13,905 nt of DNA, taken from assembly GCA_903836325.1 (NCBI GenBank), contig CAILQE010000048.1, positions 1 through 13,905 on the forward strand. Reading direction: 5' to 3'. The translations under genes were made by a program, and so were the position numbers. The notes below the pieces were generated by a model. It did no database searches, was not told the DNA's origin, and saw only the letters and a program-made list of their open reading frames with translations. Below are positions 1-6,702 of the stretch, piece by piece (the stretch's first letter is position 1; every line of letters begins with the position of its first letter). Source of the stretch: an uncultured Candidatus Saccharibacteria bacterium (lineage in GTDB: Bacteria; Patescibacteriota; Saccharimonadia; Saccharimonadales; UBA4665).

Positions 1-1073
1 AAACTAAATACTGAGCCTTTATTAAGCTCACTACTGAGATTTATATTGCTTCCTATTAGTTTTGCTAGTTTAGCACTTATATATAAGCCTAAGCCCGTGC
101 CTTTAGTTGAAGCTGTTCTAAAGTCTTCGCTTCTAAAGAACTTATTGAATACTTTTTCTTGATCCATATGGCCTATTCCTATTCCCGTGTCTTCAACGCT
201 AAATACGATAGAGTTGTTGTCTCTTTTGGCCTCAATGTTAATAGAACCCGAAGGAGTGTACTTGAGTGCATTGGTTATTAGGTTTTCAAGTATTTCTTTT
301 AGATATAGTTTGGAAGTTTTAATGAGTTCTAAATGTGGATCTAATTTGAAGTTAAGTTTAAGATGTTTTTCTAAGGCTTGATCCTTAAATTCTGCTTCTA
401 GTTCTTTAAATAAGGTTGGTATATTAATACTATCTATTTTATCTGTTAATTTACCCTGCTCTGCTCTAGATAAACTAGATAAGTCATTTATTAAATCTCC
501 CAAGTATAATATTTGTTTATGAGCGTCAACTAGTGCTTTTTCGATCTCAGTATACGAAGAAGATTTAGAAAGAAGAAATAAAGCATTAGATAAAGCACCT
601 TCACTAATTGCTATCGGGGTTCTTAATTCGTGTGATACGACTGAAATAAAATCATCTCTTTCTTCTTCCAAACTTTTTTCTCTTGTTATATCTCTCAGGA
701 TAAGTACGAATCCTTTTTGACCTTTACTTCCGAAAGATAGCTTTACAGGAGATATCGATAAGAATAGATTTATTTGGCTTCCATCTTTATATTTAATTAT
801 CAGGTCTCTATTTACTGATGGAAATTTAACTTTAGAAATTAGCCTTTCTACGTCTACTGATTCACCCTTCTTATTAAGTAGTTTTAAGACCTTTGAAATA
901 TTAGATTTCTCTTTAATTAAATTAAGATCAAGCAGATTAAGTGAACTTGCATTATATATGGAGACGTTGAGACTATCGTCTACTGCAATAACCCCGTCAC
1001 TCATATTGTTAATAAGACTAAGAAGTCTTAGATCGCTGATGTTTTTTGTATCTATTGGTTTTATATATTCCAT
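1..1073 (-). CDS. PAS-domain sensor histidine kinase, C-terminus cut by window edge
   Basis: I translated this from the reverse strand: 357 codons are visible and the frame is open at the window edge. The protein has no membrane segment, so it should sense or relay a signal in the cytoplasm. Residues about 15-130 look like a PAS domain. The H-box SVVSHELRTPI has the phospho-acceptor His at 148, followed by a dimerisation helix pair to about 210. The catalytic ATPase domain shows the N-box (ENLITNALKYT, Asn264 and Asn268), G1 box DTGIGI (295-300) and G2 box GTGLGL (325-330). Only the last few residues of the usual fold seem to be missing. The start at 1073 lies 12 bases after the stop of the 553-residue gene, so the two are almost certainly co-transcribed. 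The natural partner is the receiver protein encoded divergently at 2836. Family assignment is secure; the signal is unknown. Confidence 0.93.
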   Translation of the reverse strand, partial: MEYIKPIDTKNISDLRLLSLINNMSDGVIAVDDSLNVSIYNASSLNLLDLNLIKEKSNISKVLKLLNKKGESVDVERLISKVKFPSVNRDLIIKYKDGSQINLFLSISPVKLSFGSKGQKGFVLILRDITREKSLEEERDDFISVVSHELRTPIAISEGALSNALFLLSKSSSYTEIEKALVDAHKQILYLGDLINDLSSLSRAEQGKLTDKIDSINIPTLFKELEAEFKDQALEKHLKLNFKLDPHLELIKTSKLYLKEILENLITNALKYTPSGSINIEAKRDNNSIVFSVEDTGIGIGHMDQEKVFNKFFRSEDFRTASTKGTGLGLYISAKLAKLIGSNINLSSELNKGSVFS

Positions 1074-1085
1074 TATAGTTTATTT

Positions 1086-2747
1086 TTACCCGACAGAAAA
1101 ATCTTCGTTTATATCTATTTTTTTTGGTTCTTTTTCTACGTTAATACCTATTCTTGCTAGATGTCTTCTAGCTTTATTATTGCTTAGAATAGCAACTTTA
1201 TAAGTTTTGCTATTTTCTAGCCTTGATTCAATTTGATAAGTATGCAGGCCTGTTCTTACACCAAGTTCACCTGCAATTTCATATACTGAATTATCGAAAC
1301 CGGGTGTCTCTATATAAGCAGACATTCCGTCTGAAGTAACTAATTTTCCTCCAAATTTAGTTATCGTACTATCCACTATAAGTATTCTAACTAATTCTTG
1401 AATTTCTTCACCTAGAGATTCAATCCGGAAGCTAGAATTCCATCTGCTATCTTCGTAAATATAACTTGGATAATCTTTAAATTTGATAGAACCATCAAGT
1501 ATGGATTCAGTTAATTCGTTGGATGCTTGATATGCATCGATATTTTTATTTTTAACCATTTCTTTAACTAACCTTTGAAGGGGTGAATCACTTCCACTTT
1601 TATCAGATTTAGCATGGAATTGAGTCTTACTACTTATTAGATAACTTAGTGCATATCTAGCATTAAAATTATCTCTTGAGATTTCATCAAGAATGCTTCT
1701 AAGATCATCACCTTCAAGTTTATCTTTATTTAAGAGCATAATATTACCTTCATAAGAAAATGCGCTAGAAGTTTCTCCTAATTGTTTAAAAGATATGATA
1801 ACGGATTCGTTGAGATCTTCGCTTAATTTAAGTTCTTCGTTAGGATTCATGGTGAAGTAGGTATCTACCCCGGACATTACAGCTGGACTTCCATTATCTC
1901 TTGCTAAAGATTCTAGTTTTGATACTACAGTAGTATCTCTTCCTCCGAAAATTCCCCCCATATGACTTATAACTGCATGATTAAGAGAGAAGTGTAAAGT
2001 AGATCTAATTGAATCTTTTCTATGAGTGGAGGTGCTTTGAAGTGTTAATTTATTTTGTTCTACGTCTGTATAACTAGTATGAACGGCCACTAGGTGTCCC
2101 TCTGCTATCTTTTCTAGTTGTTCGTTGGTTAATTTAGTACCTGGTTCTAGTTCTTTGTCTTGATCTTTATTGTGGTTCTCTAATTTCTTGGCTCTATCTT
2201 TAAGCTCGGTTATAGCTGTCTCGTCTCCACCAAGACTCAAAGCGAGCAACATTAGTCCGTCATGGGAGTATTGTATAAAGTATTTATTTTTAAACGAGAA
2301 ACCAGCAGCCATATAACTATCGTAAAAATCTAATACCTGCTGGTCTACTTTATCTTCAATAATTTTAGATCTTAATTCAGTTATAGCTTGTGCATAATCT
2401 TTAGAAATTTCACCCTTTTTCATCAAAGTCATGGCTAGATCTATGGAACCTAATGGCGTGTTATTAACAATTATGTTCTCGGATCCTTCTAGTTCGCTAG
2501 AAGTATTTGTTCTAACCCAAGCGTCATATTCTTCAGATTTAATATTATTAGGTTTTTCTTCAGGAGTTATTACAAAGCTATTACCGTTTAATTTTATGGA
2601 CGGCATTTCATTTTTATCTTTAATGAATATTTTAGTCCCGTCATTAAGTTCATAGGTATATCTACCTTGTTCATTTTCGTCTAAAATAATTTCACATCTA
2701 AACGGTACTATTTCTTGATTATTTTGTAATATTTCTTCTTCTGACAT
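1086..2747 (-). CDS. Unrecognised 553-residue soluble protein upstream of a histidine kinase
   Basis: I do not recognise this protein. It has no signal peptide or membrane segment and is acidic and Lys/Glu-rich. Residues 1-70 look like short beta strands (possibly a small beta domain), 100-215 is helical with a charged stretch at 180-210, and the centre (218-265) has the most distinctive composition: AVHTS (221-225), then RSTLHFSLNH (248-257) and SHMGG (261-265). Spaced His residues in 'HTS' and 'HFSLNH' strands faintly recall ADP-ribosyltransferase-like folds, but I see no full catalytic triad and do not assign that function. The C-terminus (about 445-535) resembles a compact alpha/beta domain ending in a basic stretch. 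The gene starts a two-gene operon with the histidine kinase 12 bases downstream and is divergent from the receiver gene across 88 bases. A role as partner, input or output of that kinase is inferred from position only. Confidence 0.85.
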   Translation of the reverse strand: MSEEEILQNNQEIVPFRCEIILDENEQGRYTYELNDGTKIFIKDKNEMPSIKLNGNSFVITPEEKPNNIKSEEYDAWVRTNTSSELEGSENIIVNNTPLGSIDLAMTLMKKGEISKDYAQAITELRSKIIEDKVDQQVLDFYDSYMAAGFSFKNKYFIQYSHDGLMLLALSLGGDETAITELKDRAKKLENHNKDQDKELEPGTKLTNEQLEKIAEGHLVAVHTSYTDVEQNKLTLQSTSTHRKDSIRSTLHFSLNHAVISHMGGIFGGRDTTVVSKLESLARDNGSPAVMSGVDTYFTMNPNEELKLSEDLNESVIISFKQLGETSSAFSYEGNIMLLNKDKLEGDDLRSILDEISRDNFNARYALSYLISSKTQFHAKSDKSGSDSPLQRLVKEMVKNKNIDAYQASNELTESILDGSIKFKDYPSYIYEDSRWNSSFRIESLGEEIQELVRILIVDSTITKFGGKLVTSDGMSAYIETPGFDNSVYEIAGELGVRTGLHTYQIESRLENSKTYKVAILSNNKARRHLARIGINVEKEPKKIDINEDFSVG

Positions 2748-2835
2748 TTTTATTCTTTATTTAATATCTTAAATATAACATAAGCTGTATCTGTTTTGTA
2801 TATGTAAATACTTAATATTATGAGTTAATGTTTAT

Positions 2836-3219
2836 ATGGAAAATGCAAAAATATTACATATTGAGGATAATACTTACTTTATCGATGTAGTAAAGACTTC
2901 TTTGAATTTAGATCAGCAAGGTCATTCAGTTGTAGAAATCGCTAACAATATGGAGAATGCTAGAGAATCGCTATATAGACTGGCTAGGAACGAATTAGAT
3001 TTCAATGTTGTTCTGCTAGACAGCAATCTCAGCAGTGAAAGTACTAAAGGTGCTGATGCTAAGAGAATAATTCAAATTATTAAGGAATTAAAGTTGGAAT
3101 TAATTACTATTGGATGCTCGGAAGATAATCTTAAAATTAATTCAGTAGATGTAGATTTTGAACTTCCTAAGCAAGATTTCGGCACAGATAAATTAATAGC
3201 TCTTATTAATAGTATATAA
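2836..3219 (+). CDS. Single-domain response regulator (CheY-like receiver)
   Basis: The 127-residue protein is one receiver domain with no output domain. The acidic pocket is Glu10-Asp11 (HIEDN), the phospho-acceptor is Asp62 in VVLLDSNL, a Thr/Ser switch position lies around 91-95 (ITIGCS), and the conserved Lys is Lys112 in LPKQDF. All residues needed for phosphorylation therefore appear present, although the loop after Asp62 (SSESTKGAD) is unusual. With no DNA-binding domain it would act by protein contact or as a phosphorelay intermediate. It is divergent from the kinase operon across 88 bases, which makes that histidine kinase the obvious candidate phosphodonor (inference). No clear Shine-Dalgarno precedes the ATG. 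Confidence 0.88.
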   Translation: MENAKILHIEDNTYFIDVVKTSLNLDQQGHSVVEIANNMENARESLYRLARNELDFNVVLLDSNLSSESTKGADAKRIIQIIKELKLELITIGCSEDNLKINSVDVDFELPKQDFGTDKLIALINSI

Positions 3220-3241
3220 CTAAACTAACAGAGACGGGTTA

Positions 3242-3270
3242 TTGATTAATCATCGCACTTATGTTATAAA
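3242..3270 (+). promoter_or_regulatory. Promoter for a probably leaderless metallopeptidase mRNA
   Basis: A -35 box TTGATT (3242-3247), a 17-base spacer and a -10 box TATAAA (3265-3270) end 6 bases before the ATG at 3277. Transcription would start at or within a base or two of the start codon, and there is no Shine-Dalgarno sequence. Confidence 0.6.
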
Positions 3271-3276
3271 ATAAGA

Positions 3277-4077
3277 ATGAATAAAGAGTCTGAGGTTTTA
3301 CCTAATATTTCTTATGATATTAGTTTAGGTAAACAAGTTAATTACATTGATATAAATGCATCTTTGCTTGGAGATATCATGCAACATTACGGCATGGATG
3401 ATAAATCTATTTCTGATACCGAAATTTTAATAAGTAACAAATCTAATATAATAGAAAAAAATGGGGAAAAATTTATTCTTGGTGGACAATATAACCAAAT
3501 TGATGAGTCGATAGTAATTTACGTAGGAGATGACATCGATATATCTAGAGAATTAAATGATAGATATTTTACTAAATATCCTAATGAAATTAATGATTCA
3601 AGTTATACAGAACAGGTTGTTCTAAATAAACAGGTATCTACTTGTATAAGTGAATCAATATTTCACGAGCTTCAGCATCGTATAGATTTTAGTGTGCACG
3701 GAGATAAATTTGTACATAACCAGCTTAGCGAACAAATTGAGAATAAATTTAAAAATCCAGATAAGGAATATGGAAAAGCATTGAAATACGCTACTGTGGG
3801 AGCCTTAACTACTGCAGTATCTTTGAAGTTTATTCCAGGTAATGAAAAATTATTTTTTATGGTACCAGGTTTAACTGCAGAATTATATGGTTTTTCAAGA
3901 ATGCTCGGAGCACTTTATGGAAGTATAAAATATATTAGATATATGAAAAGTCATAATGCCTATCTTGATAGACCACATGAAGTAAGAGCCAGAGAATTTG
4001 CAGATCAAATGGTTAGATATCTTGGAGAGAAACAGTTATTACCGGTCAATATTGACATAAATAAGTATGATCAATAG
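3277..4077 (+). CDS. Zinc metallopeptidase-like protein (HELQH) with inserted hydrophobic segment
   Basis: A 266-residue protein with a zinc-peptidase signature HELQH at 130-134 (SIFHELQHRIDF): two His ligands and the catalytic Glu. A plausible third ligand is Glu235 in RPHEVRAREFA, the 'E-x-x-A-R' type helix seen downstream in many gluzincin-like peptidases. Between the two lies a hydrophobic stretch (about 168-217, interrupted near 184-192) that could form one or two membrane helices or a hairpin. The N-terminal about 115 residues look like a mixed domain with no recognised fold, and no signal peptide is seen. It lies between a response regulator and an acyl-ACP desaturase on the same strand but has its own promoter. 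Substrate is unknown; a membrane-associated peptidase is the best reading. Confidence 0.78.
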   Translation: MNKESEVLPNISYDISLGKQVNYIDINASLLGDIMQHYGMDDKSISDTEILISNKSNIIEKNGEKFILGGQYNQIDESIVIYVGDDIDISRELNDRYFTKYPNEINDSSYTEQVVLNKQVSTCISESIFHELQHRIDFSVHGDKFVHNQLSEQIENKFKNPDKEYGKALKYATVGALTTAVSLKFIPGNEKLFFMVPGLTAELYGFSRMLGALYGSIKYIRYMKSHNAYLDRPHEVRAREFADQMVRYLGEKQLLPVNIDINKYDQ

Positions 4078-4106
4078 TTGTAAATAAGTTTTTTCTGTCT
4101 TATTCT
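4078..4106 (+). promoter_or_regulatory. Promoter for a probably leaderless desaturase mRNA
   Basis: TTGTAA (4078-4083), directly after the stop codon of the preceding gene, is followed by a 17-base spacer and TATTCT (4101-4106). The -10 box ends 7 bases before the ATG at 4114, so transcription should start at or next to the start codon. There is no Shine-Dalgarno sequence. Confidence 0.55.
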
Positions 4107-4113
4107 GTGTAGA

Positions 4114-5043
4114 ATGTCAGAAAAAAAGATTTCCAATATTGAACCAGAGAGAGATGCTAGGCTAGTTCACGAATTAAGAGATGTTACTGAAAAGTTAATA
4201 AATCAACATCTGGAAGTAGCTAGATCTTGGGATCCTCAAGAAGTTGTTCCTTGGGAGAATGCAGCAAATTACAATCCCAAAATGGAATGGAGCGAGAATG
4301 TATACCCTCTTCCTCAAGGAGTTAGATCTGCTTTATATGTAAATGAGCTCACTGAAATAAATTTACCATATTATACTAATGAGCTGCTTTCTAATGCACC
4401 CGAGAATCACCCTCTTACAGATTGGAGTAGAATCTGGACCAGTGAAGAATGGCGGCACGGTGATGCTATGCTTAATTTTATTAGACTTAGCGGTGCTTTT
4501 GACCCTGCTGAACTTGAAAGAGGAAGAATATCTCAAATGAGAAGCGGAGACGTTCCCAGGGCTGGATCTACTGCAGAACTAATATCCTACGTAATAATGC
4601 AGGAATTAGCTACAGCAGTTGCTCACCGTAATACAGCTAAATATATCCCTAAAGAACTGGGAGGTAAAAAGCTGCTTGGAATAGTTGCGGGAGATGAAAT
4701 GCTTCATCATAAATTTTATTTAGAACTTGGTAAGGCAGCCATTGCTATAGACCCCGACTTAATGGTTCGTGCTTTTAAAAATCAATATTTCGGTTTTGAA
4801 ATGCCCGGACAGTCCATTCCTGATTTTGATATCCACGCTAAAGCTATTGCACAAGCAGATATATACAGCGATAGACATTTTCATGAAGAAGTTGTAAGAC
4901 CGGTTATAACAGCTCTTGGAATTTTAGCTATTGAAGAAGGTCTCAGTGATGAAGCCAAGAATGCTCAGAATAGAGTAGCGGATAGATATAATAGATTTTC
5001 TCGAAGATTAGCTAAGATGGATGAAAGAAAACTAAATAGTTAA
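4114..5043 (+). CDS. Acyl-[acyl-carrier-protein] desaturase (soluble di-iron)
   Basis: This 309-residue protein belongs to the soluble ferritin-like acyl-ACP desaturases (plant stearoyl-ACP desaturase and actinobacterial DesA type), which put a cis double bond into ACP-bound saturated acyl chains using O2 and reduced ferredoxin. The two hallmark di-iron motifs are present: EEWRH (Glu111, Glu112, His115; plant form EENRH) and DEMLHH (Asp194-His199; plant form DEKRHE). Two further helix ligands fit Glu81 in TEINLPYY and Glu164 in MQELAT. No signal peptide or membrane helix is seen, as expected. Length is close to the actinobacterial members. It would adjust membrane fluidity and needs oxygen, so the organism, or the host from which it obtains acyl chains, sees air. 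The gene has its own promoter and ends 5 bases from the convergent YgjP-like gene. Confidence 0.9.
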   Translation: MSEKKISNIEPERDARLVHELRDVTEKLINQHLEVARSWDPQEVVPWENAANYNPKMEWSENVYPLPQGVRSALYVNELTEINLPYYTNELLSNAPENHPLTDWSRIWTSEEWRHGDAMLNFIRLSGAFDPAELERGRISQMRSGDVPRAGSTAELISYVIMQELATAVAHRNTAKYIPKELGGKKLLGIVAGDEMLHHKFYLELGKAAIAIDPDLMVRAFKNQYFGFEMPGQSIPDFDIHAKAIAQADIYSDRHFHEEVVRPVITALGILAIEEGLSDEAKNAQNRVADRYNRFSRRLAKMDERKLNS

Positions 5044-5048
5044 TATAA

Positions 5049-5741
5049 CTATAAGTTATCTCTAATTTCTTTAAGTCTTTTTCTTTGTTCTTTATAGTTG
5101 GGTATAACTCTTTGTACTTCATCCCAAAATTCTGAACCATGATGCATTGCCTTCGTATGAGAAAGTTCATGTATTATTACGTAATCTATTAAATCCCATG
5201 GTAGATTCATTAAATTAGGATTAAATATAAGATTCTTTTTATTGTCACATGATCCCCATCTACTTTTAGTGAATTTTACGTTCACTGATGAATAATCAAA
5301 ATTATTCTTATTGGCTAAATATTCTACTCTTTGAGGTATTAGAATAATAGCTTCTTTACTTAATGCTTTCTTGGATGCTTTTTTTGCGGCTTCTTGAACT
5401 TGAGGATGTGAATGATCTAAGTTTGTTGGGATGAATATTTTAATAATTTGATCAATAACCTTAGTGGTAACTCGATCCCCTTTTCCTTCCAAAAATTCTA
5501 GCCTATGGCTCTTCCCTACTTGTTCGAAGTCGGATATTGATTTAGGTATTATCCTTCTTTCATTAATCCAATCTATTTTAGATTTAGCAAAAGATACTCC
5601 CATTTGATACGGAACATAGTAAGGAATAGATACTCTTACGCCACCATTAGGTTCCAATGTTATTTTTATTCTTCTAGATTTTTTTCTCTTTACGATGCGA
5701 ACAATAATATCTGGAGTTAGCTGATATTCTTTTGAATTCAT
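5049..5741 (-). CDS. YgjP-like (DUF45 / SprT-type) zinc metallopeptidase
   Basis: A 230-residue protein with the features of the YgjP/DUF45 family: a basic N-terminal beta region (RIVKRKKSRRIKITLEPNGGVRV), a signature RWGSCDNKKNLIFN at 161-174, the zinc site HELSH at 191-195 and the third ligand His201 before the GSEFW motif. Family members are cytoplasmic WSS1/SprT-like metallopeptidases; substrates are mostly unknown, though related proteases act on DNA-protein crosslinks. It is the second gene of an operon, 5 bases after the P-loop kinase gene, and is convergent with the desaturase gene. The start at 5741 is preceded by AGAAAG, a weak ribosome-binding site. Confidence 0.9.
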   Translation of the reverse strand: MNSKEYQLTPDIIVRIVKRKKSRRIKITLEPNGGVRVSIPYYVPYQMGVSFAKSKIDWINERRIIPKSISDFEQVGKSHRLEFLEGKGDRVTTKVIDQIIKIFIPTNLDHSHPQVQEAAKKASKKALSKEAIILIPQRVEYLANKNNFDYSSVNVKFTKSRWGSCDNKKNLIFNPNLMNLPWDLIDYVIIHELSHTKAMHHGSEFWDEVQRVIPNYKEQRKRLKEIRDNL

Positions 5742-5746
5742 GCTTT

Positions 5747-6406
5747 CTATTTTATAGAAATATTTCTTCTGGTATAGTCTACTCTACCAAAAGATGAGTT
5801 TACTAGATTAACCATTCCTGGTTTAGCTATATTTTTGTTAGCATCTTCTTCTACGATAACCCCGTTATCCTTAAGTGCTTTAAATACTGCATTCTTTTGT
5901 GTCTGGTATAGGTGTTTGCCTGAAATAACTACAGGATTTTCAATTGGAAGAGGTTTTTGCATATTAGAAACTATTCGATCATAAGTGGCACGTTCCCAGA
6001 TGGCTGCATATTTATCATCTGCTTTTCTTCTGTCTCTTTTTTTGCTCCTATCGTAACTAGTATCCTCGTCAAGTTGTAGCCATACGGTAATTACTGGTAC
6101 TTTATATTTAGTTGCTAGTGTCTTAAGCATTTTTCTCTGTCCTGCTCTCATTGCGTTAACGTCGAAAATTACGCTTAATCCTGCTGATAAGAATTCTTCG
6201 CTCATGTAGGTCATAATCTGATTTACAATCATGTTTTCTTGTTTATCGTAACGAGGTTTTTCAAATAGCTCCATTCGGATTCTATCTGATTCAAGGTGAG
6301 CTGCTTGTACGTTTTCAATGAATTGGTGTGCAAAGTATGTTTTTCCTGATCCTGGGAATCCATAGAAAAGCATCAAGAATGGTTTGGAAGGTATAATCTT
6401 ACTCAT
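5747..6406 (-). CDS. P-loop kinase, AAA_33 / zeta-toxin / polynucleotide-kinase type
   Basis: The 219-residue protein starts with a P-loop, GFPGSGKT (16-23), followed by ESDRIRMELF (39-48) whose Asp41 sits where this kinase family places its substrate-binding acid. VIFDVNAM (about 99-106) is the second acidic strand, and the basic stretch after Tyr123 (DRSKKRDRRKADDK) is a typical Arg/Lys-rich lid. This matches the AAA_33 family, which holds polynucleotide 5'-kinases, zeta toxins and small-molecule kinases. The exact substrate cannot be read from the sequence. The C-terminal 60 residues are a small extra region. It heads an operon with the YgjP-like peptidase and is divergent from the tRNA-Trp gene; no antitoxin-like gene is adjacent, which argues against a zeta toxin. 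Confidence 0.85.
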   Translation of the reverse strand: MSKIIPSKPFLMLFYGFPGSGKTYFAHQFIENVQAAHLESDRIRMELFEKPRYDKQENMIVNQIMTYMSEEFLSAGLSVIFDVNAMRAGQRKMLKTLATKYKVPVITVWLQLDEDTSYDRSKKRDRRKADDKYAAIWERATYDRIVSNMQKPLPIENPVVISGKHLYQTQKNAVFKALKDNGVIVEEDANKNIAKPGMVNLVNSSFGRVDYTRRNISIK

Positions 6407-6472
6407 ATTAATATATCTTATACCATAAGGAGACTATTTTGAATAGATATTATAGATATGCAATCATAATGA

Positions 6473-6478
6473 TATAAT
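6473..6478 (+). promoter_or_regulatory. -10 box of the tRNA-Trp promoter
   Basis: A perfect TATAAT lies 16 bases before the mature tRNA 5' end, which would give a 5' leader of about 10 bases. No convincing -35 box is seen at 16-18 bases spacing. Confidence 0.5.
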
Positions 6479-6494
6479 TTATAAATACTATCAT

Positions 6495-6570
6495 AGGGGA
6501 GTAGCTCAGTTGGTAGAGTACTGGTCTCCAAAACCAGGTGTCGCAGGTTCGAGTCCTGTCTCCCCTGCCA
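6495..6570 (+). tRNA. tRNA-Trp (anticodon CCA)
   Basis: The 76-base gene folds as a complete cloverleaf. The acceptor stem AGGGGAG (6495-6501) pairs with CTCCCCT (6560-6566), the discriminator is G, and the terminal CCA is encoded (6568-6570). The anticodon stem CTGGT/ACCAG encloses the loop CTCCAAA with anticodon CCA at 6528-6530. The T arm is GCAGG-TTCGAGT-CCTGT. The gene looks functional. Its 3' end is echoed at 8458-8482 and, more weakly, at 7791-7798, so it seems to serve as an integration target for the modules downstream. Confidence 0.97.
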
Positions 6571-6648
6571 TAAGATAATAGACTGAGTCATTCATATAAT
6601 TTGTCTAGGAGCTTTTCTTTATCCAAGCATAAGCTAAATTCATCTAAT

Positions 6649-6702
6649 TCATACGACAAAAAGTAGCATATTTTTTAAATTTATGCTAAAATTGTCGTAT
6701 GA
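6649..6702. promoter_or_regulatory. Operator-like palindrome over the fic promoter and start codon
   Basis: Long interrupted inverted repeat. The outer arms TCATACGACAA (6649-6659) and TTGTCGTATGA (6692-6702) are perfectly complementary, and the inner arms TAGCATA (6664-6670) and TATGCTA (6682-6688) are too, giving 18 paired positions with unmatched AAAG/AAA between and an AT-rich centre. The right arm contains the ATG (6699-6701) of the wHTH-Fic gene and overlaps its -10 box. There is no T-run after the repeat, so it is not a terminator. The likely role is autoregulation by the winged helix at the N-terminus of the Fic protein (inference). Confidence 0.65.
6684..6692 (+). promoter_or_regulatory. 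Extended -10 promoter of the wHTH-fic gene
   Basis: TGC followed by TAAAAT (6687-6692) is an extended -10 element ending 6 bases before the ATG at 6699. No good -35 box is visible, as is common with extended -10 promoters. The mRNA would be leaderless. The element sits inside the palindrome, so a bound repressor would block it. Confidence 0.5.

Noticed and set aside
187..381. Forward-strand open frame of 64 codons
   Set aside because: It lies antisense to the well-supported histidine kinase and has the composition of a shadow frame.
958..1203. Forward-strand open frame of 81 codons with a hydrophobic end
   Set aside because: It runs across the start of the histidine kinase and the end of the 553-residue gene on the opposite strand; both of those are better supported and the hydrophobicity comes from reverse-reading Lys/Glu-rich codons.
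1086..2747. 553-residue protein as an ADP-ribosyltransferase
   Set aside because: Only the spaced HTS and HFSLNH strands hint at it; a catalytic Glu and the rest of the fold cannot be identified by eye.
5045..5059. Small inverted repeat ATAACT-ATA-AGTTAT between convergent genes, possible bidirectional terminator
   Set aside because: Six A/T-dominated pairs without a clear T-run make too weak a hairpin, and it overlaps the YgjP-like coding end.
5747..6406. P-loop kinase as a zeta toxin of a toxin-antitoxin pair
   Set aside because: No epsilon-like antitoxin gene lies next to it, and the downstream partner is a peptidase; the broader AAA_33 kinase family fits equally well.
6571..6648. Search for an integrase, excisionase or small RNA gene after the tRNA
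   Set aside because: The stretch is short and AT-rich, with no open frame or recognisable structure apart from the palindrome that follows.
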